From NCBI GenBank assembly GCA_016193485.1, contig JACPRZ010000028.1, forward strand, positions 1 through 64,000: a stretch of 64,000 bases of DNA, given 5' to 3'. Shown piece after piece: positions 28,028 to 37,400 of the stretch. How positions within the stretch are numbered: position 1 is the first letter of the stretch; each line of letters starts with the position of its first letter. The position numbers and the translations under genes were made by a program. The stretch comes from Bacteroidota bacterium. GTDB lineage: Bacteria > Bacteroidota > Bacteroidia > JACPRZ01. Under the pieces are notes generated by a model. The model was not told the origin of the DNA. It worked only from the letters and a program-made list of their open reading frames with translations, and ran no database searches.

Positions 28028-28594
28028 CTACTTTCCGTTAAACAATGTCATCGTTTTATCAATTCCGTTTAATCCGAAACTCTTTATTGCGTCAATGCAA
28101 ACAATAATGCGCTCAGGTAATTTTGACTTTTCGTCCCTGGTCCATTCCCCGAGTACATAATCAACCTGGCCGCCTTTCTGAAATTCATTGCCGATGCCGA
28201 AACGCAGGCGGGAATAATCTGAAGTTTCAAGTATCGAATTGATATGAGCAAGACCGTTATGCCCTCCGTCACTACCCTTTTTTCTTATCCGTATGGTTCC
28301 GAAAGGCAGACCTATATCATCAACAACCACAAGCATCTTGTCCACCGGGATTTTCTCCTTTTTGAGCCAATAATGTAGTGCGAAACCGCTGCGGTTTACA
28401 AAAGTTGCAGGTTTAAGAAGCAGGCAGGTAGATCTATTGAACGCAAATGCAGCAATTTCCCCGTATCTTTTGAAACTGAATTTAAGTTTTTCTGCTTGTG
28501 CGATGGCATCAAGGATAATGAAACCGATATTGTGACGCGTATGGGTGTACTCGGCACCGGTATTACCAAGCCCGGCAATCAGGAATTTCGCCAA
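28028..28594 (-). CDS. pth: Peptidyl-tRNA hydrolase
   Basis: A 188-residue enzyme that frees tRNA from prematurely released peptidyl-tRNA. Conserved residues are N11 (AGLGNTG), catalytic H21 (TRHNIGF), N67 (FVNRSG), D93 (VVDDIGLPFG) and N113 (KGSDGGHNGL). It follows rplY by 32 bases and prs further upstream, a cluster order common in Bacteroidetes. Confidence 0.96.
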   Translation of the reverse strand: MAKFLIAGLGNTGAEYTHTRHNIGFIILDAIAQAEKLKFSFKRYGEIAAFAFNRSTCLLLKPATFVNRSGFALHYWLKKEKIPVDKMLVVVDDIGLPFGTIRIRKKGSDGGHNGLAHINSILETSDYSRLRFGIGNEFQKGGQVDYVLGEWTRDEKSKLPERIIVCIDAIKSFGLNGIDKTMTLFNGK

Positions 28595-28626
28595 ATCACA
28601 GAAAAGTTAGTTTATATCAGCGTTTT

Positions 28627-29355
28627 TTATTTCTTTCCTTTCTCTTCTTTCTTCCCCTTCTCTTCTTTTTTCTCTTTTTCTTCTTTCTTATCTTTGGGTT
28701 CTTCTTTAGCCGCTGCCGTTTTATCTGCAGGCGCTTGTCCTTCAGGAGTCACCGCTACAGGTGCGCCTTCGGCAGTTACCGGTGTTGCTGTCGGGGCTAC
28801 CGTCACTATTTCCGCGCGCGGGGGCTGAATTCTCACTACAGTTGCATTGGGCGGATCGATAATTTCTGCCCCCGGTAAAGTCAGGTCTGAAACCTTTATT
28901 GAATCACCGATTTTCATCGGCTCTACATTCAGATCAATGTAGTCGGGAATTTCAGCAAGAATACCTTTTACTCTCAATCGTCTCATTCTTACTATAACCT
29001 GGCCGCCATCCTTAATTCCCACAGCCGTTCCGATAGTCCTGACTGGTATCCTCATTATGACTTTACGGTCTTTACGTAATTCCACGAGGTCAATATGATT
29101 AATCCGGTCGGTAACCGGGTGAAATTGTACTTCCTGTAAAGTTGTTTGAAATTTATTGCCATTCAGAAGAACCTCAATTATCGTGGCTTCAGGAATGGCT
29201 ACAATTTTATTTAATGCTTTCTCATCGGCTGAAAGGTTCAGATTTTTTTCACCGCCATATAGGTTTACCGGTACCTGCCCTGACCTCCTCAACCGGTTGG
29301 CTGATTTGGTACCCTTTTCGGTTCGCTCCTTAACTAATAAATCAACAGTTTTCAT
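28627..29355 (-). CDS. rplY: 50S ribosomal protein L25/Ctc with extended tail
   Basis: A 242-residue member of the CTC type of bL25. The N-terminal 5S rRNA-binding domain (about 1-95; RLRRSGQVPVNLYGG, VQFHPVTDRINHIDL) is followed by the beta domain (about 96-185) and a low-complexity tail. The last about 30 residues are nearly all Lys and Glu in KKEEK-type repeats. Long acidic or charged tails are frequent in this branch. A -7 box (CAAAGGTA on plus, 29408-29415) gives a 52-base leader. Confidence 0.95.
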   Translation of the reverse strand: MKTVDLLVKERTEKGTKSANRLRRSGQVPVNLYGGEKNLNLSADEKALNKIVAIPEATIIEVLLNGNKFQTTLQEVQFHPVTDRINHIDLVELRKDRKVIMRIPVRTIGTAVGIKDGGQVIVRMRRLRVKGILAEIPDYIDLNVEPMKIGDSIKVSDLTLPGAEIIDPPNATVVRIQPPRAEIVTVAPTATPVTAEGAPVAVTPEGQAPADKTAAAKEEPKDKKEEKEKKEEKGKKEEKGKK

Positions 29356-29434
29356 GATTCAAAAAAAATATTAATTCTGAATTATTCTAAATGGAATTAT
29401 AGGAAGGCAAAGGTAACAATTTTCGTGGTATCCG

Positions 29435-30367
29435 CTAAAAAATAAAATGACCGGCTATTGATTTGTGCTCAATTACCTTGCGGATGACTTCCGAAAAAAT
29501 ATCAGCAGTTGATAAAACTTTTATTTTCGGGTGTTGTTTTTTCAGCGGGATTGTATCGGTCACTACAAGTTCAACCAGGTTTGATTTGCTTATATTTTCA
29601 TACGCCATGCCGGACAGTACGGGATGTGTGCACAATGCCCTTACGCTTTTGGCGCCTTTTTCCAGCATGATTTCAGTCGCCCGAACGAGAGTACCAGCGG
29701 TATCTACAATATCATCAAGGAGAATGATGTTCCTGCCATCCACATCACCGATGACCTGCATTGTTTCAATTACATTGGCTTCTTTCCGTTGTTTATGGCA
29801 GATTACAAAATCGGTTCCGAGGAATTTTGCATAGGCATTCGCCCTTCTTGTTCCACCGGTATCAGGAGAGGCCATGGTCATATTAGTGAGTCCAAGCGAC
29901 TGCAGGTAGGGAATAAAAATGGCAGAGGCATATAGATGGTCAACCGGGATGTTGAAAAAACCCTGTATCTGATCGGCATGGAGGTCCATAGTGATAACCC
30001 GCGATATTCTGGAAGCCATCAGGAGGTCGGCAATCATTTTTGATCCTATGGAGACCCTTGGTTTATCTTTGCGGTCCTGCCTTGCCCATCCGAAATAGGG
30101 AATTACGGCAATAACCTGCTCCGCTGATGCACGGATGGCGGCATCCGCCATGAGCAGAAGTTCAAAAATGTTATCGGCAGGCGGAAAGGTGGATTGAATG
30201 GCGAACACTTTGCAGCCGCGTACCGTCTCTTCAATCATGGGTTGAAATTCTCCATCACTGAAGCGAAGCAATTTCAGGTCTGCGAGAGGAAGTTCAAGAT
30301 TTTCGGCAATTTTGGCGGCAATATCTTTAGACGCGGAACCCTGAAATATTTTAACCTCCTGGATCAT
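29435..30367 (-). CDS. prs: Ribose-phosphate pyrophosphokinase
   Basis: A 310-residue class I PRPP synthase. ATP- and ribose-binding segments are intact: RFSDGEFQPMIEETVRGC, PYFGWARQDRKD, the signature DLHADQIQGFF, and the PRPP loop DDIVDTAGT. It makes PRPP for nucleotide, His and Trp synthesis. It is first in the prs-rplY-pth run on the minus strand. Confidence 0.97.
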   Translation of the reverse strand: MIQEVKIFQGSASKDIAAKIAENLELPLADLKLLRFSDGEFQPMIEETVRGCKVFAIQSTFPPADNIFELLLMADAAIRASAEQVIAVIPYFGWARQDRKDKPRVSIGSKMIADLLMASRISRVITMDLHADQIQGFFNIPVDHLYASAIFIPYLQSLGLTNMTMASPDTGGTRRANAYAKFLGTDFVICHKQRKEANVIETMQVIGDVDGRNIILLDDIVDTAGTLVRATEIMLEKGAKSVRALCTHPVLSGMAYENISKSNLVELVVTDTIPLKKQHPKIKVLSTADIFSEVIRKVIEHKSIAGHFIF

Positions 30368-30455
30368 AATTTCTGAAAAAGAACGCCTGCGAAGATAGAT
30401 AATTCCCGGAGATCCGCCTTTGGCGGAAACGGTTCACCTGTCAGATGATTGTGAT

Positions 30456-30463
30456 TACATTTG
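30456..30463 (+). promoter_or_regulatory. Putative -7 element of the tRNA-Leu gene
   Basis: TACATTTG matches TAnnTTTG and ends 32 bases before the mature tRNA. No TTG is found at the ideal upstream distance, so only half of the promoter is supported. Confidence 0.45.
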
Positions 30464-30495
30464 CACTTTCCAGGATGGATTTTGAAGTCATTAAC

Positions 30496-30579
30496 GCCCG
30501 GGTGGCGGAACTGGTAGACGCGCTGGACTCAAAATCCAGTGGTAGCAATACCATGGGGGTTCGATTCCCTTCCCGGGCA
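30496..30579 (+). tRNA. tRNA-Leu (anticodon CAA)
   Basis: Acceptor arms GCCCGGG (30496-30502) and CCCGGGC (30572-30578) pair perfectly, with A as discriminator. The anticodon stem CTGGA/TCCAG encloses the loop CTCAAAA, giving anticodon CAA for UUG codons. A variable arm and the T-loop GGTTCGATTCC are present. CCA is not encoded. It is convergent with the PorP/SprF gene, six bases away. Confidence 0.95.
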
Positions 30580-30584
30580 CTGCT

Positions 30585-31628
30585 TTACAACTGCGGAAGA
30601 ATCAACCGGTCTTCCATCTTTATCTTCGAGGTCTGGAAGAAATTGGCGTAAATAAGAGTAAATTCAACACCACCATCCAGGGCACTTGCTTTGCGCAATT
30701 GCGATACATTTATATCGTAACTGATACCGAGAGTAATAGGTCCGTAATCAATTCTTGTCGCAAATACAGCGGCATCCGATAGGCGGTAAAACCCACCGAA
30801 ACTCACAATCGCCTGTGAACGGTAATCGGTGTACCTCGATGGTTCCTGAATGACATACTTAATAAAAGAACCAAGGTAAACTTCCTGGTGCGGTCCCTGC
30901 CTCATAAAAATCACCTGTGGCTGAAGATAGCGGTCAAGTTTATTTGCCTGCGGTAATTTAAAACTGATAACGCTGTTAATGACCAGTTTCGGATAGAGGT
31001 TTTCTTCCTTGCTGTTGAATGATTTATCCGGGCGGTTAAGATGATAATAAGAAATACCCGTTTTCGCTTTGACTAATTCACCGGGCACAAAGTGCCACAG
31101 GGCTCCCGCTGCAAAATCTTTATAGGAGGTTTTTACATTATTATTGAGATTTGTCTCCCCCGAAGATAATCCCGGGTCATAAATCTCACCGTTCCATTGT
31201 TCATCCCACCTCAGGTTTGCCAGGTTTGCTTTCCGTGAGGCATAGCCGCCCTGAAGTCCTACCGATATATAATTTTTATCATTCAGTTTCTGATGAGCAG
31301 AAAGAATAAAATTGTAGAGAGTAGTGTTTAATTTTGATTTTCCTGCAATATCTTTCACAAAATTTCCGCCAACCCCGATGAAGTGGTTTCTTCCCTCTTT
31401 TTTAAACAACGGCATATCAAAGGAAATAGCATAGGTCTGAAACGGTGTGGCTACACTCGCCCATTGCAATTTATAGTCATTACTGAACCGGTAATCGGTT
31501 TCGTGAACACCGGCAGAGGCGGGATTCAGGGTTACGACCATCGCATCAAACTGCGAGTAATGCAGGTCCTGCCCGGCAAGATTCATTGCCAGAATAATAA
31601 AACAGGATGATAAAATATTTTTACGCAT
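30585..31628 (-). CDS. PorP/SprF family T9SS membrane protein
   Basis: A 347-residue outer-membrane protein with signal peptide (cleaved near AGQ) and the family opening DLHYSQFDAMVVTLNPASAG. SprF-type proteins pair with individual type B T9SS cargos such as SprB and are needed for their secretion or attachment; PorP is a core T9SS component. Two type B cargos lie in this window (1-6892 and 34445-37921) but neither is adjacent, so the partner is not determined. A good promoter lies at 31657-31686. Confidence 0.9.
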   Translation of the reverse strand: MRKNILSSCFIILAMNLAGQDLHYSQFDAMVVTLNPASAGVHETDYRFSNDYKLQWASVATPFQTYAISFDMPLFKKEGRNHFIGVGGNFVKDIAGKSKLNTTLYNFILSAHQKLNDKNYISVGLQGGYASRKANLANLRWDEQWNGEIYDPGLSSGETNLNNNVKTSYKDFAAGALWHFVPGELVKAKTGISYYHLNRPDKSFNSKEENLYPKLVINSVISFKLPQANKLDRYLQPQVIFMRQGPHQEVYLGSFIKYVIQEPSRYTDYRSQAIVSFGGFYRLSDAAVFATRIDYGPITLGISYDINVSQLRKASALDGGVEFTLIYANFFQTSKIKMEDRLILPQL

Positions 31629-31656
31629 AAAAAGGATATGATTTTTTATCAGGTTG

Positions 31657-31686
31657 CAAATGTAATAATAATATTCCCATTAGCAA
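31657..31686 (-). promoter_or_regulatory. Putative promoter of the PorP/SprF gene
   Basis: On the minus strand TTG (31686-31684), a 19-base spacer, then TACATTTG (31664-31657) match the Bacteroidetes consensus exactly; the leader would be about 25 bases. A plus-strand -7 motif, TACTTTTG (31702-31709), lies next to it and ends seven bases before the ATG of the divergent barrel gene. Confidence 0.7.
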
Positions 31687-31716
31687 ATGGGGCAATTTAC
31701 GTACTTTTGTAATATT

Positions 31717-32340
31717 ATGCCTCCCTTAAAAACTTTATTATGGTTGCTGTTATTATTACCGTTATTATTCAGATATGGAAATGCACAGGATTTTTCGGGT
31801 GGATTGACTGGAGGTTTGTCAACCAGCCAGGTTTCGGGCGATGAACTTGCAGGGTTTAACAAAGCGGGTATTTTTTTTGGCGGATTTACCTCAAGGTCGT
31901 TCAGCGAAAAATGGTCGGCCATGATGCAGTTGTCCTTTATTATGAAAGGCAGCAAAAAACCCACAAGGGTTGATAAGGGCGATTACGAATTTTACAGATT
32001 ATCCCTGTGGTATATTGACATTCCGGTCTTAATACATTATAAAGCATACTTTAAAGAATATAAGGCATTTTCCGGTGAAGCAGGGTTCTCTTTCGGGACA
32101 CTGGTCTTTTCAGAGGAAGAAGATCAGTCGGGCAATCTTCCCGGTCGTCCGCCATTCAAACGGTTTGATTTAAGTTTAGCAGGGGGTATTCATTACCATA
32201 TATCGGATAATCTGAATATATACATGAGGATGCTTAATTCCATTCTTCCCATCCGGGGTAACTTATCCTATGCCTATCAGAGAATCACCGGAGGACAATA
32301 TAACACAGCGCTTCTTTTCGGAGCAGAATATTTTTTCTGA
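31717..32340 (+). CDS. PorT-like outer-membrane beta-barrel protein
   Basis: A 207-residue protein. I choose ATG 31717 because it opens a clean signal peptide (MPPLKTLLWLLLLLPLLF, cleavage near GNAQ); an ATG ten codons upstream would place the -7 motif inside the gene. Strands such as GGLTGGLSTSQVSG, GIFFGGF, LSFIMKG, LWYIDIPVLIHY and a final aromatic strand ALLFGAEYFF are typical of the PorT family of porin-like proteins. It would sit in the outer membrane; the ligand is unknown. ubiX begins 34 bases after its stop. Confidence 0.8.
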   Translation: MPPLKTLLWLLLLLPLLFRYGNAQDFSGGLTGGLSTSQVSGDELAGFNKAGIFFGGFTSRSFSEKWSAMMQLSFIMKGSKKPTRVDKGDYEFYRLSLWYIDIPVLIHYKAYFKEYKAFSGEAGFSFGTLVFSEEEDQSGNLPGRPPFKRFDLSLAGGIHYHISDNLNIYMRMLNSILPIRGNLSYAYQRITGGQYNTALLFGAEYFF

Positions 32341-32374
32341 AACTTTTTATTCCAATACAATAATCCGGAACTCA

Positions 32375-32953
32375 ATGAAAAAAAAGATTGTACTCGCTGT
32401 CACCGGTGCAAGTGGCGCTATCTATGCGAAATTATTGCTGACTAAAATTAAAAAATTATCAGGCCGAATTTCAAATATTGGAATAGTAATGACCGAAAAC
32501 GCGAAAGAAGTATGGCGGCATGAACTGGGGAACCGTGATTATGAAAAATTTTCTTTTACCTTTTACGGTAAAAGCGATTTCCATGCACCCTTTGCTTCCG
32601 GCTCCGCAGGTTACGATACCATGATTATCTGTCCCTGTTCAATGGGCACGCTCGGGCGGATTGCAAGCGGTACATCGGATGACCTTATTATCCGCGCAGC
32701 CGATGTTATGCTTAAAGAAAGAAAAAAATTAATTCTTGTACTTCGTGAAACCCCATTCAACCTGATTCATATCCGCAATATGCAACAGGTAACCGAAGCC
32801 GGTGGCATCATCTGCCCTGCGATACCGTCCTTTTATTCCAAACCTAAAACAATTGAAGAAGCGGCACTGACGGTTATTGACCGCGTACTTATTCTTGCAG
32901 GTTTTGACCTGGAAACTTTCCGGTGGGGAAAGGGATTGGAGGCAGGAAAATAA
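32375..32953 (+). CDS. ubiX: Flavin prenyltransferase UbiX
   Basis: A 192-residue enzyme that makes the prenylated FMN cofactor of UbiD-type decarboxylases. Visible are the N-terminal flavin motif VLAVTGASGAIYAKLLL, the CPCSMGTLGRIASG loop and RETPFNLIHIRNM, which holds the dimethylallyl phosphate. I choose ATG 32375 (MKKKIVLAV), the usual start; a longer frame reaches back into the barrel gene. It may serve menaquinone synthesis, but ubiD is not in the window. Confidence 0.93.
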   Translation: MKKKIVLAVTGASGAIYAKLLLTKIKKLSGRISNIGIVMTENAKEVWRHELGNRDYEKFSFTFYGKSDFHAPFASGSAGYDTMIICPCSMGTLGRIASGTSDDLIIRAADVMLKERKKLILVLRETPFNLIHIRNMQQVTEAGGIICPAIPSFYSKPKTIEEAALTVIDRVLILAGFDLETFRWGKGLEAGK

Positions 32954-33102
32954 AAAATTGTCCGTTTATACTGCCATCCGGGGATTTTGTTTCACTTTCA
33001 GTGATTTTTTTTTAACTTTTTTTGTTCATAAATCAACCGGTAAACTATTGCGGCATCAAAAGTTTATCCTTACCTTTACGGCTCAAATAAATAATCCCCC
33101 TT

Positions 33103-33297
33103 ATGCTCGAATTCTGCAAACATATCGTAATGCAGGTGAGTTTTGACAGCGAATTATTCAGAAAAGAATTAAGCAAAGCAATAACATGGCTTAAAGCCGA
33201 AGAGGTAAACCTGTTCAAAGCATGGTGCCTTGCTACTTTCGGAAGCAGGTATGGTGATATTCTAAAACAGGTGTTTGAAAAAATGATCCATTCCTGA
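33103..33297 (+). CDS. Small conserved-looking hypothetical protein (64 residues)
   Basis: The protein starts MLEFCKHIVMQVSFDSELF and has RKELSKAITWLKAEEV and WCLATFGSRYGDIL, a compact amphipathic-helix pattern. Its stop codon abuts the stop codon of convergent queG with no gap. Similar small proteins seem familiar from other Bacteroidetes genomes, but I cannot name a family, and no function is claimed. Confidence 0.6.
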   Translation: MLEFCKHIVMQVSFDSELFRKELSKAITWLKAEEVNLFKAWCLATFGSRYGDILKQVFEKMIHS

Positions 33298-34281
33298 TTA
33301 ACCGGGTTCCTTCTGAAGAATTGTGGCAATATTCCTCCTGATACCTTTATATTTCGCCCTTTGCATTGGGGAATCGGAGCATAATTCGTTAAATTTTCCT
33401 TCTGTAAGGTCTTCCCATTCCTGCCTGTTCATATTCATTAATTCAGTTTTTGGGTCAAATTCAGGAACATTGTGTTCAGACGCAAAATGGTTCCACGGGC
33501 AAACATCCTGGCAGATATCGCAACCGAATACCCATCCGTTCATTTTATCCTGAAATTCAGGTGGCATCTTTTCTTCTTTCAGTTCTATCGTCAGATATGA
33601 TATACATTTACGTGCATCAAGGATATAAGGTGCAATAATTGCCTGTGTCGGGCAGGCATCAATACACCGGGTGCAGGTGCCGCAGTAATCCTGCAGCGGT
33701 CGGTCATATTCAAGTTCAGCATTGGTAATTATTTCACCGATAAAAAAGAAAGATCCTTTTTCCTTATTAATAAGATTGGTGTTCTTACCTATCCATCCAA
33801 GCCCGCTGCGCTGCGCCCATGTTTTTTCCATGACCGGTGCCGAATCAACGCAGATTTTTCCTTCTAACCCGGGAACGTGTTCCCTCATCACGGATAAAAG
33901 ATGTTCTAATCTTTCTATCATTACGATGTGATAATCCGTTCCAAAAGCATATTTTGAAATTTTCGGTGCGGCAGGATCGCTTTGTTTCCGTGAAGAATAA
34001 TAATTCAGCAGGACGGATATGACGGATTTAGCACCAGGTAGCAGTTGCTGTGGATCTACCCGTCTTTCAGGATTCCGTGCCATGTAGTGCATGGAACCAT
34101 GAAATCCGTTATTCAGCCAGTTTTCAAGTTTTCCTTTTTCATTATCCTGAAAATCAGCCCTCGCAATACCGCAATAATCAAAACCGAGATGCAATGCCTC
34201 CCTTTTAATGAGCCGTGTAAGATTTTGTTTTTTCGTGAAAGAGTTAACCGCAGTCACAGGTTGTTCCAATGCTTCAATCAT
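33298..34281 (-). CDS. queG: Epoxyqueuosine reductase
   Basis: A 327-residue iron-sulfur, cobalamin-dependent enzyme for the last step of queuosine synthesis in tRNA. The N-terminal catalytic region has GFHGSMHYMARNPERRVDP, and VDSAPVMEKTWAQRSGLGWIGKN carries the catalytic aspartate of the family. Two 4Fe-4S motifs follow: CGTCTRCIDACP and CDICQDVCPW. Composite palindrome copy 2 lies 26 bases upstream of its start. Confidence 0.95.
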   Translation of the reverse strand: MIEALEQPVTAVNSFTKKQNLTRLIKREALHLGFDYCGIARADFQDNEKGKLENWLNNGFHGSMHYMARNPERRVDPQQLLPGAKSVISVLLNYYSSRKQSDPAAPKISKYAFGTDYHIVMIERLEHLLSVMREHVPGLEGKICVDSAPVMEKTWAQRSGLGWIGKNTNLINKEKGSFFFIGEIITNAELEYDRPLQDYCGTCTRCIDACPTQAIIAPYILDARKCISYLTIELKEEKMPPEFQDKMNGWVFGCDICQDVCPWNHFASEHNVPEFDPKTELMNMNRQEWEDLTEGKFNELCSDSPMQRAKYKGIRRNIATILQKEPG

Positions 34282-34306
34282 GCAGAAATTCCTAACGTAA
34301 TGAAGT

Positions 34307-34442
34307 TATACTGACGGAATTTGATTTTGCAAGTATGCAAAATCAAATTCATCAGTATATCCTGATCTAAATGATTTGTTCTGACGAAAATGTCAGAATG
34401 CTGTACCAAAGCGTCAGCACAAAATCATTCAGCATCAGTATA
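34307..34442. repeat. Composite palindromic element, copy 2 (expanded second loop)
   Basis: The ends and first hairpin match copies 1 and 3 almost base for base. Here the second hairpin loop has gained about 41 bases between GATTTG and CAAAATC that form a hairpin (TTCTGAC/GTCAGAA) and a weaker one (TGCTG/CAGCA, containing GCGTCAGCA). The element ends two bases before the stop codon of the 1,158-residue adhesin gene on the minus strand. Confidence 0.85.
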
Positions 34443-34444
34443 GT

Positions 34445-37400
34445 TTATTTTACGAGGGTTACCCTGCCGATATAGGAGTATTCGTTATCCAAAAGATCGG
34501 TAGTAAATATCTTGTAAACATATACATCCTGCTGGGCTTCTTTTTTACCTTTATTTACTTTTCCGTCCCATCCTTGTTTAAAATTATCGGAATAAAAAAT
34601 CAAATCGCCCCAACGGTCAACAATGTACATCTTGTATTCTTTAACCCCTTTTAAAACAGGTAAATAAAAATCATTTAATCCGTCACCGTTGGGTGTAAAT
34701 GCGTTGGGTATCTGAAAAGCATATTCGCAATCAACGACCACAAGTACGCTATCTGACTTTTTCGGAGTGGAACACTGGTCGCTGGCATAAACTTTATATA
34801 GAGTGGTCACCCGCGGATAAACATAGAGATTGCTGTCGGTGTCACCGGTACTCCAGAGATAGGATATCGGACCTACCCCCCCGCTGCAGCTTACCGTTAA
34901 TGGCGCCAATTCAGTGCAGATTACAGCATCCCCATCAGCATCAATGGTGAGTGGTTCAACGTTACGGATTGTGATTGTGAGATTACTGTCAGGACAAACA
35001 TCATAGGATAAATTATCAACTACCGTTAATTTGAGCGTTTCATCATTTTCGGCCTGTCCGTCAAAATTGGCTTCAACAGTAATAGTAGCAGAATATTGGC
35101 CGTCCGGAATCACTGCGGTTCCCGACATTACCGGGTAATCAATCCCATTCAGGGAGGTTCCTTCAATGCGGTATTTCACAAGTAGATTTCCGATTGAATC
35201 GGCACGGGTGAAGCGGATCTGAATATCATCGCAACCTTCAATCATTTCAATATCGCCTTTTAAACTCACCCCGGTCAGAAAAACATTGGACAACCCCGAA
35301 GTATTATTTCCGCACTCATCTGTTACCAGCACTCCATATTGCGCGGTCGTAAAAGGGTTCACTATGACTGTGTCGTTATCAGGTAATGGTAAACCAGTCA
35401 AATTATCTGTCCATGTAAAAGTATAATTTCCATACCCACCGGTAACCTGTGCCGTGAGTGACGCAGGACCACGTGTACAAAGAATTGTATCATTACCGGT
35501 TGTTACCATCATCGGGTTTACATTGATGATCTGAATGGTATCTTTAGTCAGAAAAGTAATACAGTTGGTATCCACAACGAGGGCGATAATAATTTCTTCA
35601 TTACCCTCGGTGATCCCGTCAAAATAGGGTTGGATGTCAAACGAAGTTGATCCCTGGCCGGCAGGAACAAAAATGGTATCCTCGATGAAATTATAATCGG
35701 TTCCGTTGGCAGCACCGCCCGAAATGGTAATAAAAAGGGAAATCGCCTGAGTTGTGTCATCATTGCGGATCAGGGTTACGATCGCGTCTTTACATCCTTC
35801 AATCACAATATCATTGGTCACCGAAAGCATGGATGCCGGAGGAATTACATTTACGGTAACGCTGCGGGCGTTGGCGTTTCCGCATGTGTCAAGTACAAAT
35901 ACGGTATATGTTGTGGTGTCAAGCGGCACTACATAAGCGGTGTCATTTATTCCCCCCCCGTTGTCCCATACATATTGCAACGGGCCGGTTCCCCCGGATG
36001 CTACGGCTTTCAGGAGTACGGTGTTGCCGGCACATATAGAAGTATCGTTGTTGACCGAGAGACCTATTGAATCCACATTAGCAATAGTGGCGGTAGCCAC
36101 TGAAGGTCCTGTAGCGCAGAAAAAATTAGGGTCAGGGATCGTAGTGATGATGACGGTCTCGGTTCCTTCGCTGATAAAATCAACAAGCGGGTTGATAAAT
36201 AGATCAACTGAAGTGCTTCCGGCAGGGATCGTTATGCTGTCAGTAATATATATGTAGTCGGTTCCATTGGCTGCTGTTCCGCTTATGGTGTAATAAACCG
36301 TATAGGGATTGCTAATCGGCCCTGCTCTTGTAAAAGTAAATTTTGTCGTACTGCATCCCTCAACAGCCGGACCCTGCTGTGAACTGGTTACCAACAGACC
36401 GCCCACGCCAATATTAATTTGTTGTATGAGAGTATCGGTAGTACATTCATCGGTAACCGTTACAGTATAAGTTGTATTTACAGCAGGACTTACCGTAATT
36501 GAACTGCCCATCACCCCGGTGCTCCATGAATAAGTATATGGAGATACTCCGCCTGAAGGTGTGGCGCCAAGAACAAGTGTCTGTCCCGGGCAAATGATTG
36601 TGTCAGGCGACACGGTCATTGTGAGAGGAGGAACATTAATAATTGTCACCACGGCTTCGGACGGATAATCATCAAGGCAGGTATTGTTACCTGTGTTTGC
36701 CGGAATGGTAATCACTATCGTTTCAAGGTTTTCAAAATACCCGTCCACCAGAATATCGAGCGGTACCGTAATTGATGAAGAACCTGCCGGAATAACAACA
36801 CTGTCGGCAAACTGTGCGTAATCGGTGCCATTATCAGCGGACCCGGTTATTGTAAAATGCAGGGTATAGGGCATTGCGGTCGTACCGGAGCGGCTGAAAA
36901 TTACCATCACAGGACCGCAACCTTCTTTGACAGTTGCATTATCCGTCTCAACATCTCCGAGGTGCACCTGGAAGCCGGCAGCGCCAAAACTGGCGGTTTC
37001 AAGAAATACTCCCGAATCATAGATTCCGTCACCGGCATCGGCAATGCAAATTTTCATGTGATAGGTTTCGCAGGGTATAATGGTAGGAGAGGTCGCGGTC
37101 AGTACTGTAGTAAATCCGTCAAATTGGACTGTGGGATTGGCTCCGGGAGTAGTACCATCACCGTTATCTACATAATACTGAGAATGGCTCAGGTAGTAAT
37201 TTGCCGGCTGGCAATTAATACTGCTTCCGCTTGCGCCAACCGACCCATTGTTGATTGTATTTATTGCAACCGGTGTATTTGATGTACCAGGTATAATAGC
37301 CATATTAAATTTACCGGGAATAAAATTGCCGGTAACACCGGGTCCCGAAATAAAAAAAGCAAACACATCGGTAAATTGAGAACAAACCCATTCGGGATAT